6,725 nucleotides of DNA from CAYLLT01 sp964591605 (GTDB lineage Bacteria; Planctomycetota; Phycisphaerae; UBA1845; PWPN01): the NCBI GenBank assembly GCA_964591605.1, contig CAZQEN010000397.1:1-6725 (forward strand). The letters are read 5' to 3'. This document shows, piece by piece, positions 1 to 5,089 of the stretch; the stretch's first letter is position 1; each line of letters starts with the position of its first letter. The position numbers and the translations under genes were made by a program. The notes under the pieces were generated by a model. That model made no database searches and was not told the origin of the DNA. It was given only the letters and a program-made list of their open reading frames with translations.

Positions 1-164
1 CCCGCAGTCATGATGTCGAGGGGGGGGACTGCCGGAAAGGCCTCCGAGTGCTGCGTCCACCCGGCCAGCGTGCCGGTGTCAAAATTGCCGTTGGTCAGGA
101 AATCGGCCGACGCCGGGGCGGCAATCAGGACCACCAGCGCCAGCATGGTGCTGACTGTTCTCAT
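1..164 (-). CDS. Secreted protein, N-terminal fragment (PEP-CTERM-type exported protein candidate)
   Basis: This is the start of a minus-strand gene that runs off the left edge; 54 complete codons are visible and no stop is reached. Translation begins at the ATG at 164-162, 6 nt downstream of a perfect AGGAGG (171-176), which fixes the start. Residues 1-20 form a classic Sec signal peptide: MRTVST, a hydrophobic core LALVVLIAAP, and an A-S-A signal peptidase I site before Asp21. The mature protein opens with 'LTNGNFDTGTLAGWT'. This resembles the 'NG(N/D)FETG...GW' opening common in secreted proteins of planctomycetes and Verrucomicrobia, many of which have a jelly-roll carbohydrate-binding-like domain and a C-terminal PEP-CTERM anchor. 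That anchor would lie outside the window, so family membership is inferred. The function is unknown; export is well supported. No convincing promoter was found upstream. Confidence 0.85.
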   Translation of the reverse strand, partial: MRTVSTMLALVVLIAAPASADFLTNGNFDTGTLAGWTQHSEAFPAVPPLDIMTA

Positions 165-170
165 GCTTTT

Positions 171-176
171 CCTCCT
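171..176 (-). promoter_or_regulatory. Shine-Dalgarno AGGAGG of the secreted-protein gene
   Basis: On the minus strand this reads as a perfect AGGAGG, with a 6-nt spacer (AAAAGC) to the ATG at 164. It shows that the truncated left-edge reading frame is a real gene start. Confidence 0.85.
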
Positions 177-599
177 CACGCATGGTTGCGCAGCCAAACC
201 TCCACGACACCATGGACGGCCGCTGCAGGGACCTCAATATGTCAAGCGGCGCGTGTGGGGATTCATCCCTTGCGCGTCGAGAACGACCAAACCAACTCAG
301 GAAAGGGCCAACGTGCAGAACGGCGTCGCTGCAATCAGACGGACGAGCGGGCTCCGCCACCGTGCGCCACCGGCAAGACCCATGCCGGCGCCGCCGATCG
401 AACCGCTCCCCCTCCTGAGTCATCTTTCCGAATACCCGGGCTGTTCGTGATCCATTCAGCCCGTCATCGTCCTCAACCACCGGCCTCTCAGCCCAGACTC
501 CGGGCCAAAAGGCCTTTTTATAGGCTATCGAGGACCGAAACGCGCGTCAAGAGAAAACTGGACGCGAGATGCGTGTCCGTTCCTGCACGCCGTGTGGGG

Positions 600-666
600 C
601 CCATCTGGATAAATGGGGCACGCCAGGATGGCGTCCCTGGAACCGCCCGGTTGCACGTGCAGGCGG
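600..666. repeat. Cluster of three adjacent hairpins
   Basis: Three inverted repeats sit side by side. The first is CCCAT (600-604) pairing with ATGGG (613-617). The second is ACGCCA (620-625) pairing with TGGCGT (629-634) around a GGA loop, extendable outward past a mismatch. The third is CCGCC (643-647) pairing with GGCGG (662-666), enclosing the 10-bp palindrome TGCACGTGCA (652-661). The first two overlap slightly when extended, so only one may form at a time. None has a T-run, so these are not typical terminators. They look like intergenic REP-type structure; no function can be assigned. Confidence 0.5.
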
Positions 667-708
667 GCCGACCGCACGACAAACGGCCGCCGATGCCCGA
701 AAGCATGG

Positions 709-798
709 CCAAACCCCCCGCGCCCTCAGGGCTGTGGCACGGTTTCGACTTTCGACTTTCGACCCAAGCCCCCCGCGCCCGCAGGGCTGTGGCAACGG
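709..798. repeat. Imperfect direct repeat (2 copies, 55-bp spacing) separated by a 7-bp triplication
   Basis: Copy 1 is 709-742 and copy 2 is 764-798. They differ by two substitutions and one inserted base. Each has a C6 run, then GCGCCC, and a small GCCC/GGGC hairpin (722-725 with 729-732, and 777-780 with 784-787), followed by a shared TGTGGCA. Between the copies lie three exact tandem copies of TTTCGAC (743-763). The pattern fits a REP-like intergenic repeat duplicated with microsatellite expansion in the spacer. No coding potential is apparent. Confidence 0.75.
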
Positions 799-850
799 GG
801 TCCGTGTCATGATCGGCGGGGTCAGATGCGCCAACCATCAGAACCCGGAG

Positions 851-868
851 TCCCGACGTCCGTCGGGA
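851..868. repeat. Perfect hairpin TCCCGACG...CGTCGGGA
   Basis: TCCCGACG at 851-858 is an exact inverted repeat of CGTCGGGA at 861-868, separated by two bases. In RNA this would fold as a 7-bp stem with a four-base loop. There is no T-run, so it is not a standard terminator. It lies 24 bp from another structured element (892-927) and probably belongs to the same intergenic repeat cluster. Confidence 0.65.
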
Positions 869-891
869 GGCTTTGCGTCCATCCGTTCGAG

Positions 892-927
892 GATCAGGCC
901 CACTCGCTCACGCTCGGGGTTCTGATC
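892..927 (-). repeat. 36-nt hairpin with GTGA tetraloop and tandem G-A mismatches
   Basis: The outer stem is perfect: GATCAG (892-897) pairs with CTGATC (922-927). Read on the minus strand, the inner part is CCCC-GA-GC, loop GTGA, then GC-GA-G. The GC pairs close a GNRA-type GTGA tetraloop (908-911), and below them sit two facing GA/AG mismatches of the kind that form sheared pairs in RNA. Outside these, C-G pairs resume with single mismatches. The arrangement makes sense only as minus-strand RNA, which hints at which strand is structured. It could be a REP-like element or part of a structured RNA; no function is known to me. Confidence 0.65.
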
Positions 928-1020
928 AGCGCCCCGCCCGATGTGTCACGGACCCGTGGCAACGTTTTCGCGAAACCCCAAACGACCAAAGGTGATTGCC
1001 TGACCGTCCTACAGCAACCG

Positions 1021-1197
1021 CAGCCCGACATGGCAGAGCCGCAGCCCGGCACGGCAAAGCCGCGGACCGGCATGACGAAGCCGCGGAGCGGCACGGCAAA
1101 GCCGCGGAGCGGCACGGCAAAGCCGCGGAGCGGCACGGCAAAGCTGCGGACCGGCATGACGAAGCCGCGGAGCGGCACGGCAAAGCCGCGGAGCGGC
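1021..1197. repeat. 21-bp tandem repeat array, 8 full units plus a partial ninth
   Basis: Eight head-to-tail 21-bp units span 1021-1188, with nine bases of a ninth. The main unit (B) begins CGGAGCGGCACGGCAAAGC. Order: two divergent units (1021, 1042), A (1063), B (1084), B (1105), B with one change (1126), A (1147), B (1168), partial B (1189). The two A units are identical and 84 bp apart, so a four-unit block has also been duplicated. At each junction into a B unit a GCCGC-GGA-GCGGC hairpin can form (for example 1080-1092); the A junctions keep a 4-bp GCCG/CGGC stem. Because 21 is a multiple of three, frames stay open on both strands and give artificial seven-residue protein repeats. No ribosome site or start supports translation. 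Confidence 0.9.
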
Positions 1198-1273
1198 GTA
1201 AGATGGTAGCCCACGGCGCAAGCCGTGGGGAAGCGATCACGGGGCATGTCAGCCCCGGAGGGGCGTAAGAAGG
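1185..1273 (+). repeat. REP-like three-hairpin element, left (forward) copy
   Basis: Three hairpins in order. Small hairpin: GCCGC-GGA-GCGGC (1185-1197), shared with the end of the 21-bp array. Large hairpin: CCCACGGC (1210-1217), GCAA loop (1218-1221), GCCGTGGG (1222-1229). Small hairpin: GCCCC-GGA-GGGGC (1252-1264). Both small hairpins are followed by GTAAGA and then GG. The spacings are 12 nt and 22 nt. The reverse-strand copy at 1279-1370 has the same order and nearly the same spacing. The GCAA loop is of GNRA type on this strand. Confidence 0.8.
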
Positions 1274-1278
1274 CCATC

Positions 1279-1370
1279 CCTCTATCGCCCCTGCCGGGGC
1301 TCGGCTGACGAGGGCGACCCGATCCCCGCGGCTCACGCCGCGGGCTACCACCTTTCGCCCCTCCCGGGGC
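1279..1370 (-). repeat. REP-like three-hairpin element, right (inverted) copy
   Basis: Read on the minus strand from 1370: small hairpin GCCCC-GGGA-GGGGC (1370-1357); the large hairpin after 12 nt, CCCGCGGC, GTGA loop, GCCGCGGG (1344-1325); then after 24 nt a small hairpin GCCCC-GGCA-GGGGC (1300-1287). This mirrors the left copy at 1185-1273. Between the copies the fourth pair of the large stem changes from A-T to G-C on both sides, and the loop changes from GCAA to GTGA while staying GNRA. Such changes keep the fold. Elements of this kind are often spread by REP-associated (RAYT/IS200-like) transposases, but none is encoded here. Confidence 0.8.
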
Positions 1371-1654
1371 TGGTCAACCGCCCGGGCGAACAGAGCAACC
1401 GTGGATGAGTGAACGCCCATCAGGGCAGAGAGGACCACTCATCACGGGTCGGCCTTCAATTGGCGGGCCGGAGGCATTCTGTCATCAAAACACGATGTCG
1501 CGCATTTGCAGTGCGGAGACTTGGCGTGGGTCGAACCCGCGAACGAATGGGAGATTTGAGATTCGCAGGCCACCTCTGCGGCCCGCGAGCGCCTGCGGGG
1601 GATTGCCCGCCCGGAGAGCAGGAGGCAGCGCGTCTGCCGTGCCGCGGGCTGGAT

Positions 1655-2827
1655 TCAGCCGCCGGCGGGACGCGAGGTCGGCGTCGGCAGAGAGACATCC
1701 TGCCAGCCTTCGATTCCGAAGCGGATGTCGCGCTCGACGAACTCCCAGATCACCACGCGGGCGGCGCGGAACAGGGCCGGTTTCCGGCTCAGTTCCTGCC
1801 GGACCAGCGTGGAGGCGCCGCCGTCACTGATGATCGAGGTGAGCGGAAGTGAAAGCTGGCGGGCCAGATGGGCGACGAAGCCGGCCGAGCCGGGTTCGTC
1901 CCGCTCGTAGATCCGCAGGAAGCTGTCACCCAGCACGAGCACCGGCGACTCGGGCGCATCGCGATACGGCTGACCATCCTCCCACCGCACCACCTGCAGA
2001 CACTCGATTTCCTCGGGCTCGAAGAGGGCCTCGATGGGCGGGCACTTGAGCATCCGCAGAACGTCGCCCGGGCGGTGAACGCGGATCGGCCGCACGTCGT
2101 AGCGGACCAGGCCGGGCGAAACCCAGTTCAACTCGCGGAGCCGGCGAGCGACCGCCTCGGCCCCGCGCCGGGCGCCGAGGTTCGTCCAGTGTGTGTCGCG
2201 CGTGAGGTAGAGCCCGGCGCTGTCCGAAGGATCTGCCTCACCGCGTGCCCGAGCGAACACGTGGAACAGGTCGGTCACCTCGACGCCGGCGGCCGTCAGA
2301 TCCTCGCACAGGCGGCGGGTGTATTCGTGGCACCGCGGGTCACACGGGGCGGCCCGCCGCGTGATCATGTCCGGGTAGATCGACGGCTTGCCGGGCATCG
2401 GCAGGACCAGGAGATGAATACCCCTCGCCGCCAGTTGATCGCGGAAACCGACAATGGCAGAGACGGCCGGGCCAGGTCCGGTCCTGGCCGCCGGCTGGTC
2501 GGGGCAGCGCTCGGTCAGGAAGCGGACATCGGGACGATAGAACCACCAGCCGTGCCGGCCGACCAGGGCCTGCTCGCCGGTATCGCCGAAGATGCGGTAC
2601 CGCAGGTATTGCGTGGGCGGTCGGACGACGCGAGTCACGACCGACTGATCCTCGAGATCGCATTCAAAGGACCGGAGGCTCGCTGCGCTGGGCGCGCGGC
2701 GCAGCACGTCGAGCGCCTGCGGGGATTCGCCCTGCCGGATCTCGCGGAGCGCCTGGAACGGCGCGACCGCCCCGATGAGCGTCAGGAAGGCGATGGTGAG
2801 CAGATAACGCGGTCCGCGTCCCGCCAT
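1655..2827 (-). CDS. AlgJ/AlgX-like SGNH O-acetyltransferase protein
   Basis: A 390-residue membrane-anchored periplasmic protein. Residues 7-27 form one hydrophobic segment (signal anchor). The rest carries the SGNH-like motifs of the ALGX/AlgJ family: DTHW at 211-214 (catalytic Asp211 and His213 by family analogy), LGDS at 299-302 (nucleophile Ser302), and the family-like end VVIWEFVERDI near 358-368. In this family the protein takes acetyl supplied by the MBOAT partner and places it on an exported polysaccharide; AlgJ of Pseudomonas is about the same length. The ATG at 2827 is preceded by GGGAGG (2840-2835, overlapping the MBOAT stop) with a 7-nt spacer, and lies 12 nt after that stop, so the two genes are co-translated. 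All key residues are present. The polymer is unknown, so algJ is not used as a symbol. Confidence 0.92.
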   Translation of the reverse strand: MAGRGPRYLLTIAFLTLIGAVAPFQALREIRQGESPQALDVLRRAPSAASLRSFECDLEDQSVVTRVVRPPTQYLRYRIFGDTGEQALVGRHGWWFYRPDVRFLTERCPDQPAARTGPGPAVSAIVGFRDQLAARGIHLLVLPMPGKPSIYPDMITRRAAPCDPRCHEYTRRLCEDLTAAGVEVTDLFHVFARARGEADPSDSAGLYLTRDTHWTNLGARRGAEAVARRLRELNWVSPGLVRYDVRPIRVHRPGDVLRMLKCPPIEALFEPEEIECLQVVRWEDGQPYRDAPESPVLVLGDSFLRIYERDEPGSAGFVAHLARQLSLPLTSIISDGGASTLVRQELSRKPALFRAARVVIWEFVERDIRFGIEGWQDVSLPTPTSRPAGG

Positions 2828-2839
2828 GGGACGACCTCC

Positions 2840-4240
2840 CTAAAACTGGAAGTAGAGGAACGGGTTGAACGCCTGGGTGAACATCGTCGCTGCTCCCATG
2901 CCAAACAGGACAATCACGACCAGCACCCGCAGCCAGGTCAGGCGGTCGACCCAGTCGATGGCCTGGATCGATCCGAACGCCAGGGCGGCGCACAGGCCAA
3001 TCTCCACGAGTCGGCCCGGGTTGTAGAGTTCGCCGGCCAGCAGGATGGACCGGCCGGGCAAGCCGGCGGCTCCGAACATGGCCGCCAGGTAGGCGCCGGC
3101 GTCGGAAAGCGTGTCGGAGCGGAAAAGCACCCACGAGACCAGCACGAGCACGAACGTCAGCCCGACGCGCACCGGGCGCGGGGCGGCGGCGTACATGCTT
3201 CTTTTCCCCATCATCCGTTCAAACGCGAGGAGGCCGCCGTGGAAGGCGCCCCAGGCCACGAACGTCCAGTTGGCCCCGTGCCAGAGCCCGCCGAGCAGCA
3301 TCACCACGGTCAGGTTGAAGTAGTTGCGCCGCGGACTCACGCGGTTGCCGCCGAGCGGGATGTAGAGATAGTCGCGCAGGAACGTGGAAAGCGAGATGTG
3401 CCAGCGGCGCCAGAACTCGGTGATGCTCTCCGAGCGGTAGGGGGCGTCGAAATTGCGCGGGAACTCGAAGCCGATCATCCGCCCCAGGCCGATGGCCATG
3501 TCGGAATACCCGGAGAAATCGAAATAGATCTGGAATGCGTAGGCGATCACGCCGAACCAGGCGTCCAGCACGCCCGGGGCCCGGGCGGCGAAGGCGGCGT
3601 CCGCCATGGGGGCGATCGCGTTGGCCAGCAGGATCTTCTTCGCGAAACCGAGGACGAACAGGGCGACGCCGGCGGAGAAGCGGTCGAGGCTGTGCGTGCG
3701 CTGGATGAGCTGGCCGGCCATGACGTTGTAGCGCAGGATGGGGCCGGCCACGAGTTGCGGAAAGAGGGCGATGAAGCAGGCGAAATCACGGAACGACCGC
3801 ACGGGCGGGGCCACGCCCCGGTACACATCCACCGTGTAGCTGATGTTGTGGAAGATGTAGAAGGAAATGCCGATGGGCAGGGCGATCTGGAGGATCGACG
3901 GCGGCTGGGCCCCCAGTGCGGTGAGCAGCCGGCTCAGGTTTTCCTGGGCAAAGGTGAAATACTTGAAGAAGCCCAGCAGGCCGAGGCTGGCCGTCACGGA
4001 CACGACGAGCGCGGCGGTGGCCCGACGGCGATTCTCGCCGGCCGCCGCGATCACCCGTCCGCAGACATAGTTCACGACCGTTGCCAGCAGCATGAGCAGC
4101 ACGAACCACGGGTCCCACCAGCCGTAGAAGATGTAACTGGCAATCAGCAACTGAAGGTTGCGCTGGACCGGCACGCAGTAATAAATCAGCAGGACGATCG
4201 GCAGAAAGTAGAAGATAAAGACGTGTGAGGTGAATACCAT
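2840..4240 (-). CDS. MBOAT-family membrane O-acyltransferase (AlgI-like)
   Basis: A 466-residue polytopic inner-membrane protein of the AlgI branch of the MBOAT family. It moves acetyl groups across the membrane for O-acetylation of an extracellular or periplasmic glycan. Family landmarks: N-terminal 'YIFYGWWDPWF' (36-46), 'FFKYF' (91-95), 'ISYTVDVYRG' (133-142), 'PQLVAGPI' (161-168), 'FDFSGYSDMAIG' (240-251), 'TEFWRRWHISLSTFLRDYLY' (274-293), and the catalytic motif 'LLGGLWHGANW' with His321, the invariant MBOAT histidine. A second conserved-type His is at 334. Length is near the usual 460-520. The start (4240) follows GAGGTGA (4253-4247), which includes the stop of the upstream gene, with a 6-nt spacer, giving translational coupling. 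It is the middle gene of a three-gene operon, with the AlgJ-like protein downstream. The acceptor glycan cannot be read from this window. Confidence 0.96.
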   Translation of the reverse strand: MVFTSHVFIFYFLPIVLLIYYCVPVQRNLQLLIASYIFYGWWDPWFVLLMLLATVVNYVCGRVIAAAGENRRRATAALVVSVTASLGLLGFFKYFTFAQENLSRLLTALGAQPPSILQIALPIGISFYIFHNISYTVDVYRGVAPPVRSFRDFACFIALFPQLVAGPILRYNVMAGQLIQRTHSLDRFSAGVALFVLGFAKKILLANAIAPMADAAFAARAPGVLDAWFGVIAYAFQIYFDFSGYSDMAIGLGRMIGFEFPRNFDAPYRSESITEFWRRWHISLSTFLRDYLYIPLGGNRVSPRRNYFNLTVVMLLGGLWHGANWTFVAWGAFHGGLLAFERMMGKRSMYAAAPRPVRVGLTFVLVLVSWVLFRSDTLSDAGAYLAAMFGAAGLPGRSILLAGELYNPGRLVEIGLCAALAFGSIQAIDWVDRLTWLRVLVVIVLFGMGAATMFTQAFNPFLYFQF

Positions 4241-4246
4241 CCGCGG

Positions 4247-4723
4247 TCACCTCACGACCCGGTTGGTCCAGACGGCCCAGTAGAGCGGGCTCTTGTCTTC
4301 GTCGTGGTACTTGTTGATGAGCGGCCCCATGTAGAAGTCATCGAGCGGGGTCTCGAGGGCCATGCGATGGATATCGCCGGCGGTGAACTTTCGGAGATTG
4401 CCTCCGATGGGGCCGGAACGCTTATCGGCGGCCTCGGTCCGCGCTTTGAGCGGATTGTAGTGCCCGACCAGGATGGTCTGGCCGTCGACCTTGCCGCGGT
4501 GGGTCTCCAGCACGCGATATTTGAGCACGTAGACGTAGTCGTAGAGATTGTTCGGCGGAAAGGTGCCGCGGATCTCCTCGAGCCGGGCGGTGACCTCGAC
4601 GCTGCCCAGTTTCGTCACCTGGGCGTCCGCGCCGGTTTCGGCCTTGCGGCAGGACGCGCCGCACATCATCAGGATTCCCGCCAGCATCGCTCGAATGGGA
4701 TGATTCATCAGCAGTCTCACCAT
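4247..4723 (-). CDS. Small exported protein of unknown function (possible lipoprotein), first gene of the acetylation operon
   Basis: 158 residues from the ATG at 4723, or 153 from the ATG at 4708. The second start is favoured: it has GGTGAG (4721-4716) with a 7-nt spacer, while the first has no ribosome site. An N-terminal positive residue and a hydrophobic stretch (about 12-24) lead to GASC with Cys25, a weak lipobox because Gly rather than Leu/Val is at -3. The body is short and globular, with a likely beta-rich part 'YDYVYVLKYRVLETHRG' (61-77), then 'ILVGHYNP' (84-91), and ends with aromatic residues (YWAVW, 148-152). I do not recognise the family. The stop lies 6 nt before the MBOAT start and contributes to its ribosome site, so it is almost certainly co-expressed with the O-acetylation genes. 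An envelope accessory role is an inference from this context and the export signal. Confidence 0.85.
   Translation of the reverse strand: MVRLLMNHPIRAMLAGILMMCGASCRKAETGADAQVTKLGSVEVTARLEEIRGTFPPNNLYDYVYVLKYRVLETHRGKVDGQTILVGHYNPLKARTEAADKRSGPIGGNLRKFTAGDIHRMALETPLDDFYMGPLINKYHDEDKSPLYWAVWTNRVVR
4716..4721 (-). promoter_or_regulatory. Shine-Dalgarno-like GGTGAG favouring the second start (4708)
   Basis: GGTGAG overlaps the first ATG (4723-4721) and stands 7 nt before the in-frame ATG at 4708. No comparable site precedes 4723, where the upstream bases are GTGTGACGG. This argues for a 153-residue product, although the first start cannot be ruled out. Confidence 0.5.
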
Positions 4724-4792
4724 CCGTCACACAGAAAGAGGAAAAGAGACCAGGAGCGCGTCCCACCACCCGGTAGCAGCCGCCCGCCGTGC

Positions 4793-4832
4793 TGTCCGGA
4801 CACCGTCGAGACGCCGGTGCCACACCGGTGTG
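4793..4832. repeat. Paired palindromes in the operon leader
   Basis: TGTCCGGACA (4793-4802) and CACACCGGTGTG (4821-4832) are perfect palindromes with centres 29 bp apart, each around CCGG. The second overlaps an alternative hairpin: ACGCCGGTG (4811-4819) with CACCGGTGT (4823-4831), loop CCA, nine pairs including one G-T. Only one of the two folds can exist at once. They lie between the proposed promoter and the first start of the operon, so they could be operator sites or leader RNA structure, or simply another REP-like element. Confidence 0.5.
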
Positions 4833-4921
4833 AGGATGCACTTGGTTCGCAGCGTCCATCATCCCCGCCGTCGTACCCGCATTTGCACGCGACGCCTCGG
4901 CCAGGTCATGAAGGCTGGAGG

Positions 4922-4950
4922 ATTGTACAGGCACTGTCGAGGATCGTCAT
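4922..4950 (-). promoter_or_regulatory. Candidate sigma-70-type promoter of the O-acetylation operon
   Basis: On the minus strand, ATGACG (4950-4945, four of six matches to TTGACA) and TACAAT (4927-4922, five of six matches to TATAAT) are separated by 17 nt. Transcription would start near 4915, giving a leader of about 190-205 nt that contains the palindromes at 4793-4832. The -35 match is modest and GC-rich genomes give chance hits, so this is tentative. Confidence 0.35.
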
Positions 4951-5045
4951 AACACCCTGTTCAAATCGCGCCCCAGAGTGGTGCAAGGACGACAGGATAC
5001 TCCGGGCACGCATGCCCCCATGAATCGGCCTGAAAGCAGCAAGAG

Positions 5046-5073
5046 TTGACCCGGCCGTGTATTATCTTATGCT
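5046..5073 (+). promoter_or_regulatory. Candidate promoter of the toxin-antitoxin cassette
   Basis: TTGACC (5046-5051) and TATGCT (5068-5073) are separated by 16 nt in an AT-rich patch that stands out in this GC-rich window. The TATT (5060-5063) and AATA (5075-5078) flanks form a weak inverted repeat that could serve as an operator, since such cassettes usually autoregulate. A promoter here makes the GTG at 5057 too far upstream to be the start and supports the ATG at 5090. Confidence 0.45.
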
Positions 5074-5078
5074 CAATA

Positions 5079-5084
5079 GAGGGG
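5079..5084 (+). promoter_or_regulatory. Shine-Dalgarno GAGGGG deciding the antitoxin start
   Basis: GAGGGG stands 5 nt before the ATG at 5090. The longer in-frame option (GTG at 5057) has no ribosome site and overlaps the predicted -10 region. Confidence 0.65.
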
Positions 5085-5089
5085 CCGAT

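Larger units (their letters stand above)
165..1654. other. Gene-free spacer of about 1.5 kb packed with hairpins and repeats
   Basis: I find no supported protein gene between the left-edge secreted protein and the end of the AlgJ-like gene. Open frames exist in several phases, but they overlap one another, are rich in Arg, Pro and Ala, lack ribosome sites, and arise from GC-rich repeats. The part at 180-590 shows nothing I can interpret beyond upstream sequence of the secreted-protein gene. Positions 600-1370 hold the repeats listed separately. Positions 1371-1654 show no recognisable gene, only a short GC-rich hairpin (CCCGC 1582-1586 with GCGGG 1595-1599) with no T-run, lying 3' of the acetylation operon. 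Confidence 0.7.
4724..5045. other. Divergent intergenic region between the acetylation operon and the toxin-antitoxin cassette
   Basis: About 320 bp with no believable gene. It should hold the control region and long leader of the leftward operon. Visible elements are two palindromes (4793-4802 and 4821-4832), a 9-bp hairpin overlapping the second, and a candidate leftward promoter at 4922-4950. Open frames crossing it are shadows or run into neighbouring genes in the wrong phase. Confidence 0.6.

Noticed and set aside
240..245. Perfect TTGACA on the minus strand upstream of the secreted-protein gene
   Set aside because: Nothing resembling a -10 box occurs 16-18 nt downstream, where the sequence is GC-rich, so it cannot be called a promoter.
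503..519. GGCC-AAAA-GGCC followed by TTTTT, resembling an intrinsic terminator on the plus strand
   Set aside because: The stem is only four pairs and there is no plus-strand gene upstream for it to terminate.
1021..1197. CRISPR array
   Set aside because: The units are contiguous with no unique spacers, the period is only 21 bp, and no cas gene is present.
996..1268. Possible small repeat protein with seven-residue repeats (ERHGKAA) over the 21-bp array
   Set aside because: A 21-bp repeat gives seven-residue repeats in every open frame, and frames on both strands are open. The only start in this frame is a TTG with badly spaced upstream sequence, and the frame reads into the REP-like hairpins.
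1520..1552. A tRNA T-arm-like string on the minus strand (GGGTTCGACCC context)
   Set aside because: The T-stem would have an internal mismatch, and no acceptor stem, D-arm or anticodon arm could be fitted around it.
1868..4228. A 786-codon open frame on the plus strand opposite the AlgJ-like and MBOAT genes
   Set aside because: It lies antisense to two genes with clear catalytic motifs. Its composition (His-, Gln-, Arg-, Glu- and Gly-rich, no domain) is that of a mirrored GC-rich reading frame, and it has no ribosome site.
4304..5023. A 239-codon plus-strand frame across the small exported protein gene and the intergenic region
   Set aside because: It is mostly antisense to the small exported-protein gene, shows no domain, has no ribosome site and ends inside the regulatory region.
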